From DASQUK01 sp963717085 (GTDB lineage Bacteria > Actinomycetota > Acidimicrobiia > Acidimicrobiales > VFJN01), in NCBI GenBank assembly GCA_963717085.1, contig CAVQVM010000024.1, positions 164,996 through 228,995 of the forward strand: a stretch of 64,000 bases of DNA, in the 5' to 3' direction. The notes beneath the pieces were generated by a model. It searched no databases and was not told where the DNA came from. It saw nothing but the letters and a program-made list of their open reading frames with translations. Shown here in pieces: positions 45,201-52,156 of the stretch. A program made the position numbers and the translations under genes. Position 1 is the first letter of the stretch. Every line of letters starts with the position of its first letter.

Positions 45201-45983
45201 TCGGTCCTGCAGCTCATGGTCCAGGGCGGTGACGTCCAGTGGGCCGGCGGAGCGACGCGCATCGCCAAGAACCTCGGTGTCGCGGCGCGGGCCGACGTCA
45301 ATGCGATCGTCGACGACGCCAACGCCCAGACCGCGGTGCTGCGCAACCAGGTGATCGGCACGCAGGTCAACGACATCACCCGCGCGCCGACGAGGCTCTT
45401 CGAATCCGAGATGGGCAACATGGTGACCGACGCGATGCGGACGAAGTATCCCGGTGTCGAGGCCGCCTTCACGAACTCTGGTGGTCTGCGCCAGGATCTC
45501 CTCTTCCAGCCACCGAGCGCCGGGGAGGCGCCCGGCGAGATCACCTGGGGTGAGGTGTTCGCGGTCCTGCCGTTCGGCAACCGGACCACGATCCTCACCC
45601 TCACCGGCGACCAGCTGAGAGCGGCGTTCATCAACGGCTTCACACCGTTCTGCCAGCCCGGCTTCGCCGGCGGCACGGGCCGCTTCCCGCAGGTCTCGGG
45701 ACTCAAGGTGCAGTTCCACTGCGACGGCATCGTGCCGGTGGTCGACAACATGTGGAAGGCCCCGAACGGGGTCGGCGGAACGCTGACCCCGATAGGTCCG
45801 GCCGACCCCGTCCGGATCGTCACCAACGACTTCATGTTCGGCGGCGGCGACGGCTACACGATGTTCGCGGGCGGTACGGACGTTGCGCAGCCGGGTGACG
45901 ACCTCCTCCAGGTCACGATCGACTACATCACCGCCAACTCGCCGGTCGATCCACAAGTCGAGGGGCGGATCGTCGGCCCGTGA
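42231..45983 (+). CDS. Secreted bifunctional phosphatase: alkaline-phosphatase/NPP domain fused to 5'-nucleotidase, 1250 aa
   Basis: GTG 42231 follows GAGGAG. Residues 1-29 are a signal peptide. Residues about 50-730 form an alkaline phosphatase/phosphodiesterase superfamily domain: metal Asp58 (FFVSDG), the nucleophile-region Thr100 in PPNTGAGWYTLATG, SSDHGFAPQF and FGQHGYVPD. Residues 736-1250 form a complete metallophosphatase plus 5'-nucleotidase C-terminal domain: VGLNDFHGQLDP, GNHEFDFG near 822, VVGHTHRIS, then FTNSGGLRQDLLF and NDFMFGGGDGYTMF. Together it could cut phosphodiesters or nucleotides and then dephosphorylate the product outside the cell. Confidence 0.9.
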   Translation: MAHVRVRPIVLLIVAALLFGLLATSATAAPLRGSASGATNAAGKAKAPTDKAVFFVSDGLRQDLVQKYAGQGVMPTMADFLKKGASATGGGLLTQAPPNTGAGWYTLATGAWPGVHGSTNNTFHINGQPFGSSTSSFAPNVLQVESIAQSAERDGLKVAQVEWAGGRNASIQGPTIDFRSFLSGRGVATNFTGAAGDVLFDDPAFISSFGLQFDHPAGFPEAGQAPFPGAAPVPATGWTGDLPDTFSPAQEMRLRVLDFGVDKYGLNAWIFDSTDDSTTNYDKVLFSKTKSAADSVGILAKGEWADVKVTIQGGSLNGLTAGFLVKVEELTGDLSRVRLFHTSVSRATATWPGFSEPGFTGDFAEFLAQRFPTSTAADFAILESGITSEETYVEQGLFWATAHLPMLEYVAKTYKPDLLLVGMPTTDEFQHQFLGLVSPTVPGGAPNPAFDDVDLNGVPDGRVAEREEFIKTAYEEADETLALARSLMGKDPTTFVSSDHGFAPQFLAIDASQPLVELGLLSRPQTSNCRPATGETIGKAKVCWAGGAAQIYLNVAGRDPAGGGFTQVPAADVAATVAAIKAKYLGLVDPNDWTHDGQPEGWTLIDRVFTKAEARHIPNGPGTTTDMAHPTRTGDVIAFAFPPYQYDAETSGTLVAPSHFFGQHGYVPDVQDLDANINMRATFLAGGKGIAKGQVTASSIDLAPTLAYLLGIPEPQSSQGRVLLEIVKDGKSVTPISIVGLNDFHGQLDPTAFTMDGSAQSVGGASFLATMFDEELARLPGPGLILAGGDNVGASPPNSLLLEDKPAIDVENAWGLDATSYGNHEFDFGVERLLMHQERANFPFLATNIVETATGEAPDWVTPSVVFTINGVKVGVIGAGLKNTPELVSAGATAGLTFLDEAPRIAAESERLRGQGVKVQVVVIHQGTNVGVNPQGNAPGVAWQGPILDIADALQSTTVDAMVVGHTHRISNLMRGDILITEGINAGASYSVLQLMVQGGDVQWAGGATRIAKNLGVAARADVNAIVDDANAQTAVLRNQVIGTQVNDITRAPTRLFESEMGNMVTDAMRTKYPGVEAAFTNSGGLRQDLLFQPPSAGEAPGEITWGEVFAVLPFGNRTTILTLTGDQLRAAFINGFTPFCQPGFAGGTGRFPQVSGLKVQFHCDGIVPVVDNMWKAPNGVGGTLTPIGPADPVRIVTNDFMFGGGDGYTMFAGGTDVAQPGDDLLQVTIDYITANSPVDPQVEGRIVGP

Positions 45984-46019
45984 TCGGCGCCAACCCGTAA
46001 ACGCGGTGGTCGGGTTCGT

Positions 46020-46856
46020 CTAGAGCTCGACGTGCCCGACGACGCACGAGACCGTGCCGCCACCGGTCCAGATGGTCCCGGTGTGGTCGCGCGTGATGTG
46101 CACGCGTCCCGAGCGTCCGAGTGCACTGCCCTGGCTGGCGGTGTACGGAGCCGTCGCGCGTCCGGTCCGCAGCAGCCATTCGGCCAACGAGGCGTTCAGG
46201 CTGCCGGTGACTGGATCCTCGACCGTCACGCCATCGGCCGGGACGAACGCTCGAACCTCGAACGCCTCGGGCGATCCCTCCGGGTAGGGACCCACGACGC
46301 CCAGGTCGAAGTCGACGTCGCCCGGCTGCAGGGACAGGACCGCCTCGGCACTCTCGAACAGGGCGGCGACCCAGCCCGGACCGTTGTCCACCCATTGGGC
46401 GTCGATGATCTCGGAGCGCTCGACCCGCAAGACGTCGGCCATCCGCCGGACGAGCGCCTCGTCCACCGGGCCGGAGCGCACGAGCGGCGGCGCTGCGAAC
46501 GCCAATCCGTCGGCGACGCGGCGCACGGCAACCAGGCCGGCGCCGCACTCCTGGACCACGACATCCCGGTGCTGACCGACATGACCGCTCGTGAGCCAGG
46601 CGTGGCAGGTCCCCAGGGTTGGATGGCCGGCGAACGGCAGCTCGATAGCGGGCGTGAAGATCCGGACCCGGTAGTCGGCGTCGGACGTTGTCGGCGGCAG
46701 GACGAAGGTCGTCTCCGAGAGGTTGGTCCAGCGGGCGAAGCGCTGCATGTCCTCGGTGGCGAGCCCGGCGCCATCCAGGACGACCGCGACCGGATTGCCG
46801 AGGCACGCGACGGCCGTGAAGACGTCGACCTGAGCAAACGAGCGGCGCAAGCCCAT
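46020..46856 (-). CDS. PhzF family protein, 278 aa
   Basis: PhzF-like proteins are two-lobed diaminopimelate-epimerase-fold isomerases; most have unknown substrates, and the namesake works in phenazine synthesis. The family marks are FAQVDVFTAVACLGNPVAVVLDG, the catalytic Glu48 in NLSETTFVLPP, IFTPAIELPFAGHPTLG, and the second-lobe VEDPVTGSLNASLAEWL. ATG 46856 gives the usual length. No phenazine genes are nearby. It converges with the phosphatase gene and is 96 bp from the glycosyltransferase gene on the same strand. Confidence 0.93.
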   Translation of the reverse strand: MGLRRSFAQVDVFTAVACLGNPVAVVLDGAGLATEDMQRFARWTNLSETTFVLPPTTSDADYRVRIFTPAIELPFAGHPTLGTCHAWLTSGHVGQHRDVVVQECGAGLVAVRRVADGLAFAAPPLVRSGPVDEALVRRMADVLRVERSEIIDAQWVDNGPGWVAALFESAEAVLSLQPGDVDFDLGVVGPYPEGSPEAFEVRAFVPADGVTVEDPVTGSLNASLAEWLLRTGRATAPYTASQGSALGRSGRVHITRDHTGTIWTGGGTVSCVVGHVEL

Positions 46857-46952
46857 GAACCTACCGTGGGCTTACGCCCCGCCTTACCGCTCGATGTGCA
46901 TGGCGGTCACCTCGCCTCGAGGGCGTCCCGGGCGAGTGGCCGCTCTTCGCGG

Positions 46953-48035
46953 TCACGCGCTGACCGCGGCGTCCGCCAGTTCCCGGAGCACGCCGAAGAA
47001 GCGCCGGGCCGTGTCGTTCCAGGTCGGCAGGCGCCGACCGCGCGCGAGCGCCGCGGTCGCCAGCCGGTGCCGGTAGTCGGCATCTTCGGCCAACCACTCG
47101 AGTGCCGCGGCCAGACCGGCGACGTCCCCGGGATCGAGCACCCGGCCCTCGACGCCGTCCTGCGCGAGGTGCGCCAGGTTGCCGGCCCGCCACCCGACGA
47201 CCGGCAGGCCGGCCGCCATCGCCTCGCCGTACACCGTGCCGTAGGGCTCGCGGTAGCTGGGGAGCACGAACACGTCGGCGGACCAGTAGAACGCCGCCAC
47301 CTCGCCCCGTGTGACCGGTCCGTGGACGACGACGCGGCCGGCCAGGTCCGCACTGCCCAGGCGGGCACGGACGCGGGCTGCGTACCGGGGTTCCACGTCG
47401 GTCCGGCCCACCAGGTGCAGCGTCGCCAGACCGGGGGGCAGGCGCCCGAACGCGTCGAGCAGGTCCAGCGTGCCCTTGCGCGCTACCCAGTTCCCGACGC
47501 TCAGCAGGGCAGCCTGCCGGCCCTGCCTCAGGTCGATCGGCGGCCCGGCCGGTGCGGTGGCCACGTCGCGGCCCGGCGCGACGACCACGGTCCGGACGCC
47601 CGGCAGCCCCGGGCGCAGCGTCTCACTGGCGAGGACAAGGAGGTCGCAGCGGTGGTACAGCATCCGGTCGAGCGCGGCCTGGACCGGTCGCCGGGGCCAG
47701 CCGTGGTCGATGCCCCCAGGCGGCTGGTGGAGCATGGCGGCGAGGGGCCGGGGCTGCGGGGACGGCTTCGACGCGGTCGGGGGGCGCGGCAACACGTGCC
47801 AGGGGGCGACGAATGCGGCGGCGATGCTGTCGACCACCAGGACGTCGGCCCGCGCCGCGTGCCGGACGACCCGGCCCGCCAGGGCGGCGGGCAGGGGGAA
47901 GGGCAGCGCCGGCACCGCGAGGAGGTCGAGGCGGGCACCGTGCTGCGGCGCCAGCTCGGCCATGCGCCGGTGGTACAGGTAGCCGCCGGTCAGCTGCTCC
48001 GGCGAACCAAGGGTGACGAGGGAGACCGCGAGCAT
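46953..48035 (-). CDS. Glycosyltransferase family 4 (GT-B), 360 aa
   Basis: It transfers a sugar from an NDP- or lipid-linked donor. The N-terminal acceptor lobe begins MLAVSLVTLGSPEQLTGGYLYHRRM, with the glycine-rich GGYLYH typical of GT4. The donor lobe has ALLSVGNWVARKGTLDLLDAF, LHLVGRTDVEP and the E(x7)E-type motif in YREPYGTVYGEAMAAGLPVVGWRAGNL. It is the last gene of a minus-strand group with the PTPS-like and Zn-dehydrogenase genes, 73 bp downstream of PTPS. No cell-envelope genes are close, so the acceptor may be the small molecule made by its neighbours. Confidence 0.9.
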   Translation of the reverse strand: MLAVSLVTLGSPEQLTGGYLYHRRMAELAPQHGARLDLLAVPALPFPLPAALAGRVVRHAARADVLVVDSIAAAFVAPWHVLPRPPTASKPSPQPRPLAAMLHQPPGGIDHGWPRRPVQAALDRMLYHRCDLLVLASETLRPGLPGVRTVVVAPGRDVATAPAGPPIDLRQGRQAALLSVGNWVARKGTLDLLDAFGRLPPGLATLHLVGRTDVEPRYAARVRARLGSADLAGRVVVHGPVTRGEVAAFYWSADVFVLPSYREPYGTVYGEAMAAGLPVVGWRAGNLAHLAQDGVEGRVLDPGDVAGLAAALEWLAEDADYRHRLATAALARGRRLPTWNDTARRFFGVLRELADAAVSA

Positions 48036-48108
48036 GGCGGGGTCGGCGTCGCCGGACGCCTCGGGATCGACGACCCGGCGGCGGGCAGCGGAAACTATCG
48101 CAGCCCGC

Positions 48109-48486
48109 TCACGCGACCGGGGCTGCGTAGGCGCCGAACGCGAACGGCGACTCCCATACCCGCACCGTCAGGTCCTCGCCGCCACCGGCACGAACGGCAT
48201 CGGCCACCGCCCCGTGCGCCCAGCGCGCGAAGACCTCGACGGTCACCGCCTCGGCGTCCGCCGGCCGGATCACGTCGAGGTCGGCATCCCGAACGGTGTC
48301 ACCCACCCGTTGGAGGGCGCCGTCGAGGATGTCGAGGTCGCACACCATGCCGCGCTCGTCCAGGTCCGTCCGCCGCACGACCGCCTCGACCTTGTAGTCG
48401 TGGGCGTGAAGCTGCCCCTCCGGACCCTCGACCCCGGGCATCACGTGGAACGCCCGCACCTCGATCGCCGTCCCTACCTCGTACAT
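48109..48486 (-). CDS. 6-pyruvoyl-tetrahydropterin synthase-like (QueD/PTPS) protein, 125 aa
   Basis: PTPS-fold enzymes act on dihydroneopterin triphosphate. The metal-binding histidines are in EVRAFHVMPG and QLHAHDYKVEAVV, and the C-terminal part (DVIRPADAEAVTVEVFARW, then LTVRVWESPFAFGAY) fits the fold with its substrate-binding Glu. The loop before LHAH is short (VEGPEG) and lacks the catalytic Cys of PTPS and QueD; a Glu is present, as in PTPS-III-type proteins. ATG 48486 lies 4 bp after the stop of the dehydrogenase gene. The reaction is probably not canonical queuosine or biopterin synthesis. Confidence 0.85.
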   Translation of the reverse strand: MYEVGTAIEVRAFHVMPGVEGPEGQLHAHDYKVEAVVRRTDLDERGMVCDLDILDGALQRVGDTVRDADLDVIRPADAEAVTVEVFARWAHGAVADAVRAGGGEDLTVRVWESPFAFGAYAAPVA

Positions 48487-48490
48487 GACG

Positions 48491-49507
48491 TCACGTGTAG
48501 CACAGCGCGGCGTGAACGAGGCCGGCGTCGCCACGATCGACGGCGGCGAAGGCCTCGCCCGCCTGCTCGAAGGGGTAGGAATGGGTGGCCAGCGGGGTGA
48601 GCGGCAGAGCGTGGAGGAGCTCGCGCACGACCGACCGACGACGGTCGCGGGACCAGCGGGCGGCGAGCGCGGCCGGAATGGTCGAGACCTGTGTGCTGCG
48701 GATGCGCAGGCGACGGCGGTGGAACTCTGCGCCCAGGGGAAGACGGACGTCCTTCGTGCCGTACCACGACACCACGAGCGCCTCCCCCTCGTGCGCGAGC
48801 AGGGGAAGCGCGGCGGCCAGCGCCTCGGGCCGGCCGCTCGCCTCCACCACCAGAGGCAGGCCCGCAGGTGCATGGGTGGCGATCAGTGCGGCCACCACCT
48901 CGGGCGGGGCGGACTCCAGCCCGACGGTCGTGGCGATCGCGCGCCGCTCCGCGAGAGGCTCGATGCCGAGGACGCGGGCCCCCGCGCGCTGCAGCAAGAG
49001 GCCGGTGAGGATCCCCACCGCACCGAGGCCGATGACCGCCACCGGCTGCTCGAGCACGGGACCGGCGTCGAGGGCGACCTGCAGAGCGGTCTCCACGAGC
49101 GGGAACATTGTGGCGAGCCGGGGATCGACGTCGCCGAGGACGACCACGTCCTCGGCGGGGACGACGAAGGCGTCCTGGTGGGGGTGGAATGCGAAGACGA
49201 GTTGACCGTCCGGGACTTCCCCGCGGGGGCGCTCCGCGCGTCCCACGCAGCTGTAGCCATAGCGGAACGGGAAGGCGAACGAGCCGCCGAGCGCGCCGAT
49301 CGTTTCGTCGAGCGGCAGGGCGGGGTCGATCTCCCCGCGGTACGCGAGCATCTCGGTGCCCCCGCTGATGCCCGACCACAGCGTGCGCACCACGATGTCC
49401 CCGTCGCCCGGTGACCCGAGGCCCACGGGCGAGACCCCGATCCGGCGGGGCGCCTCGAACACGACGCCCCGGGCGACCACGTCACGGCGCTCGTCGTCGG
49501 CAGCCAC
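48491..49507 (-). CDS. Zinc-type alcohol dehydrogenase-like oxidoreductase, 338 aa
   Basis: This is a medium-chain dehydrogenase/reductase. The N-terminal GroES-like domain (VVRTLWSGISGGTEMLAYRGE, then YGYSCVGRAERP) lacks the usual catalytic zinc Cys and the His-Glu pair at the normal sites. The Rossmann domain has PVAVIGLGAVGILTGLLLQRAGARVLGIEP. This resembles zinc-independent or threonine-dehydrogenase-like members such as BchC relatives. GTG 49507 is only 19 bp from the divergent ribA-ribD fusion start. It is first in the group with PTPS and glycosyltransferase. Confidence 0.85.
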   Translation of the reverse strand: MAADDERRDVVARGVVFEAPRRIGVSPVGLGSPGDGDIVVRTLWSGISGGTEMLAYRGEIDPALPLDETIGALGGSFAFPFRYGYSCVGRAERPRGEVPDGQLVFAFHPHQDAFVVPAEDVVVLGDVDPRLATMFPLVETALQVALDAGPVLEQPVAVIGLGAVGILTGLLLQRAGARVLGIEPLAERRAIATTVGLESAPPEVVAALIATHAPAGLPLVVEASGRPEALAAALPLLAHEGEALVVSWYGTKDVRLPLGAEFHRRRLRIRSTQVSTIPAALAARWSRDRRRSVVRELLHALPLTPLATHSYPFEQAGEAFAAVDRGDAGLVHAALCYT

Positions 49508-49526
49508 GCCCCCTATCCTGCAGCGG
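49508..49526 (+). promoter_or_regulatory. Divergent 19-bp gap with -10 box TATCCT
   Basis: The two start codons are separated by 19 bp. TATCCT at 49514-49519 lies seven bases before the GTG at 49527, the spacing of a leaderless actinobacterial promoter. The reverse promoter must overlap the fusion gene's coding sequence. Confidence 0.45.
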
Positions 49527-50957
49527 GTGCCGCGCGCCAGGGCAAACGTCGGTGGTGGCCCGCCGCGCAGGCTGGTCAGCGTGCCTCTGCCCACGTCGGC
49601 GGGCGTGTTCGAGGCGTGCGCATTCGAGTGCTCGTCGGGATCGGTGTACCTGGCACTCGTGAGGGGCGAGCTCGATGGGGGCGACGACGTCGTCACCAGG
49701 GTGCACTCCGAATGCCTGACCGGCGACGCCCTGGGGTCGCTGCGCTGTGACTGCGGTGTCCAGCTGCAGCTCGGGTTGCGCGCCATCGCCGCCGCCGGGC
49801 GGGGCGTCCTCGTCTACGCCACCGGCCACGAGGGCCGCGGGATCGGCCTCGTGAACAAGCTGCGGTCGTATGCCGAGCAGGACCGCGGTGCAGACACGCT
49901 CGACGCCAACCTGGCGCTCGGCCTAGCGGTCGATGCCCGCGAGTACACCGACGCCGCGGCTGTGCTGCAGGCCCTCGGCGTGCGTTCGGTGCGCCTGCTC
50001 ACCAACAACCCGCGGAAGGTGGACGGCCTGCGGAGGTCGGGTGTCGACGTGGTGGCCGTCGAGCCGCTCGCCACCGCTCCCCACAGCCGCAACCTCGGAT
50101 ACCTCCGGACGAAGGAACGCCGACTCGGGCATCTGCGGCCCACGGGGGAAGCGGTGGGTGACGAGCCCCTCGATGTCGCACCGGCCGTCGACATCAGCGA
50201 CCTGATCGGTCCCGTGACGGCGCCGCCTGACCGGCCGTTCGTCGTCCTCAAGTTCGCCCAGACGCTCGACGGCCGGATTGCGACGGCAACCGGCGACGCC
50301 CGATGGATCAGCGGCGAGCCGGAACGCCGTGCGTCGCACGCCCTGCGCGCCGCGTGCGACGCCGTGCTGGTCGGTGTCGGCACGGTGCTCCAGGACGATC
50401 CCCAGCTCACGGTGCGCATGGTGCCCGGCGTGTCGCCGATGCGGGTGGTGCTCGATTCCACGCTGCGCGTCCCCGACGGCGCCAAGATCCTCGGCGCCGA
50501 CGCCGCCACGACGATCCTCACGACCGATCGGTCCGACCCCGCCCGGCGCCGGGCGCTGGCGGCCCGGCGTGTCGGCGTGAGCGTGCTGCCCGAGGGCGCC
50601 TACGGCGTCGACGTCGCCCCCGCACTCGGTGAATTGCGCAGCTCGGGCGTCGAGACCCTGCTCGTCGAGGGCGGCGCCCGGGTCATCACGTCGCTGCTGA
50701 GGGCCGCTGTCGTCGACCGCCTGATCGTGGCCGTGGCACCGACGATCATCGGCGAGGGCACCGAGGCCGTCGGCGCGCTCGGCGTCACCGCCGTGGCGGA
50801 CGGCATCAGGCTCGTCAACAGGTCCATGCACGTCATCGGCGACGACGTCATGCTCGCCGGTGACATCGCGGCGGGTGACGGACAGGCGCGCGACGGGCAG
50901 GCGCGCGACGGGCTGGATCAGGTCGCCTTCATGCGCACGCAGCACAACCCCGGTTGA
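49527..50957 (+). CDS. GTP cyclohydrolase II fused to RibD-type reductase, 476 aa
   Basis: Residues about 17-205 are a RibA domain: zinc Cys63, Cys74 and Cys76 (SECLTGDALGSLRCDCGVQL), GHEGRGIGL and RLLTNNPRKV, all catalytic elements. Residues about 235-460 are a RibD_C/dihydrofolate-reductase-like domain (VVLKFAQTLDGRIATATGDARWISG, GVGTVLQDDPQLTVR, LLVEGGARV). The deaminase part of RibD and the RibB part of common RibBA are absent. So GTP would be opened to the diaminopyrimidine and its ribosyl chain reduced without deamination. The tail has a short repeat (QARDGQARDG). Confidence 0.9.
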   Translation: MPRARANVGGGPPRRLVSVPLPTSAGVFEACAFECSSGSVYLALVRGELDGGDDVVTRVHSECLTGDALGSLRCDCGVQLQLGLRAIAAAGRGVLVYATGHEGRGIGLVNKLRSYAEQDRGADTLDANLALGLAVDAREYTDAAAVLQALGVRSVRLLTNNPRKVDGLRRSGVDVVAVEPLATAPHSRNLGYLRTKERRLGHLRPTGEAVGDEPLDVAPAVDISDLIGPVTAPPDRPFVVLKFAQTLDGRIATATGDARWISGEPERRASHALRAACDAVLVGVGTVLQDDPQLTVRMVPGVSPMRVVLDSTLRVPDGAKILGADAATTILTTDRSDPARRRALAARRVGVSVLPEGAYGVDVAPALGELRSSGVETLLVEGGARVITSLLRAAVVDRLIVAVAPTIIGEGTEAVGALGVTAVADGIRLVNRSMHVIGDDVMLAGDIAAGDGQARDGQARDGLDQVAFMRTQHNPG

Positions 50958-51619
50958 GGGGCCAGGCGGGCCTCGAGCACGTCGGCGCCCTCGGCGCCGT
51001 CGATGACCCCCGAGAGCAGCTCGAGGTTCATGCCACACACCAGGTCGCGGTGCTGCTGGGCGAGGGCGTGGAACGGGCAGTTGGTGAGCACGACCTCTCC
51101 GCCCCGCAGATGGGGTTCGTAGCCGTGGTGTTCGAGCGCGCCGACGACCGCAGCGCGGCGCTTGGCACGGCCCGACCCTCGGCCCACGGCGACGCGAGCG
51201 GCTTCACCTATGCGCCGCCCCGTTTCGGTGGCGGCCCGGCGCAGGGCCCGCGCTACCGGCACGGCGTCGCGGGTCGAGCGCTCGATGGCCTCGGCGAGCA
51301 ACCCACCGGCAAGGTCGTAGCGACGCTCCGGGAGCGAAACCCCGATCTCGGTGGCGGAACGACGGTAGAGCTTGGCCGTTCGGCCTGCGCCGGGTCCCGA
51401 CCGACCGGTGAGTCGCTCGAAACGGACGTCGGCAAGCCCGGCGTCGACGAGCTTGTCGAGGTGGAAGGCGGCCACGGACCGAGCCAGGCCGAGTGCCTCG
51501 GCGGCCCCGTCCCGGCTCAACTCGTCGCGCTCCGCCAGCAACCGGTACGCGGACTGCGTCACGGGATGATCGAGCGCGGCGACCCCGTGGACCCGGTCTA
51601 CGAACGACGACTCGCTCAT
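50918..51619 (-). CDS. ArsR/SufR-like transcriptional regulator, 233 aa
   Basis: The N-terminal winged HTH (residues 15-70: AYRLLAERDELSRDGAAEALGLARSVAAFHLDKL) matches SufR/TrmB-like regulators. The C-terminal domain has cysteines at 181, 195, 226 and 227 (TNCPFHALA, LVCGMN, GLCCVRM), placed like the Fe-S ligands of SufR, so an iron-sulfur or metal sensor is likely. ATG 51619 is preferred over 51628 because a TAGAAT -10 box (51627-51632, minus strand) lies seven bases ahead. Its 3' end overlaps the convergent ribA fusion by 40 bp. It is divergent from doxX. Confidence 0.85.
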   Translation of the reverse strand: MSESSFVDRVHGVAALDHPVTQSAYRLLAERDELSRDGAAEALGLARSVAAFHLDKLVDAGLADVRFERLTGRSGPGAGRTAKLYRRSATEIGVSLPERRYDLAGGLLAEAIERSTRDAVPVARALRRAATETGRRIGEAARVAVGRGSGRAKRRAAVVGALEHHGYEPHLRGGEVVLTNCPFHALAQQHRDLVCGMNLELLSGVIDGAEGADVLEARLAPQPGLCCVRMKAT

Positions 51620-51641
51620 GGGACCCATTCTAAGACAGAAA

Positions 51642-51681
51642 GAGCTTGACGAAACAAGAGGACGCTTCTATCGTCAAGCTC
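51642..51681 (+). promoter_or_regulatory. Perfect 11-bp inverted repeat over the doxX promoter (operator)
   Basis: GAGCTTGACGA (51642-51652) and TCGTCAAGCTC (51671-51681) are perfect inverted repeats 18 bp apart. The left arm holds a -35 TTGACG (51646-51651). The -10 TATCGT (51669-51674) lies 17 bp further and overlaps the right arm. A regulator bound to both arms would cover the promoter. The divergent SufR-like protein is the obvious candidate. Confidence 0.75.
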
Positions 51682-51705
51682 ACCATCACTTAGAAGGAGG
51701 TTCCG

Positions 51706-52149
51706 ATGACCGCGATCGACGTCTCCCAAGCCACCGCCGCACCGGCGACCACCAGCTCGCAGCTTTCGAACCCCGCCTATCAGGCGTTCATGCTGCTGCG
51801 GGCCGGGTTCACGGTCGCCCCGATCCTGTTCGGGCTCGACAAGTTCCTGAACTGGCTCGTCGACTGGCCCATCTACCTCGCGCCGGAGATCAACGACCTG
51901 ATCCCGGGCAACGCCCACCAGGCAATGCTCATCGTCGGGGTCGTGGAGATCGTCGCCGGCGTCGTCGTCGCACTGCGACCGAAGTTCGGCGGCTACCTGG
52001 TTGCCGCCTGGCTCGCGGGGATCATCGTCAACCTCCTGCTGCAGGCCGACTTCTACGACATCGCCCTGCGCGACTTCGGCCTGCTGCTCGGCGCACTCGC
52101 CCTGGCGCGGCTCGCCACTGCGTTCGACCGGCCCCGGGTCGCGGCCTGA
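51706..52149 (+). CDS. DoxX-like membrane protein, 147 aa
   Basis: This is a four-helix membrane protein of the DoxX group. The first helix region reads AFMLLRAGFTVAPILFGLDKFLNWLVDWP, with the Arg and the GxxKF motif typical of the family. Three more hydrophobic helices follow (AMLIVGVVEIVAGVVVAL, LVAAWLAGIIVNLLLQ, LLLGALALARLATAF). DoxX-family proteins take part in quinone or thiosulfate redox chemistry or in oxidative-stress complexes. ATG 51706 has a perfect AGAAGGAGG site. It is the first gene of a likely operon with the next two. Confidence 0.9.
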   Translation: MTAIDVSQATAAPATTSSQLSNPAYQAFMLLRAGFTVAPILFGLDKFLNWLVDWPIYLAPEINDLIPGNAHQAMLIVGVVEIVAGVVVALRPKFGGYLVAAWLAGIIVNLLLQADFYDIALRDFGLLLGALALARLATAFDRPRVAA

Positions 52150-52156
52150 GCCCGTC

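Noticed and set aside
43542..45956. 804-codon minus-strand frame opposite the phosphatase fusion
   Set aside because: It lies fully inside the plus-strand gene with clear domain motifs, and the antisense product has no recognisable domain.
46032..48488. 818-codon plus-strand frame opposite PhzF, GT4 and PTPS
   Set aside because: It crosses three clear minus-strand genes and their gaps; the protein is low-complexity and matches nothing.
50877..50917. QARDGQARDG repeat at the end of the RibA fusion as a regulatory repeat
   Set aside because: It is a short in-frame coding repeat in a disordered tail; nothing suggests a DNA function.
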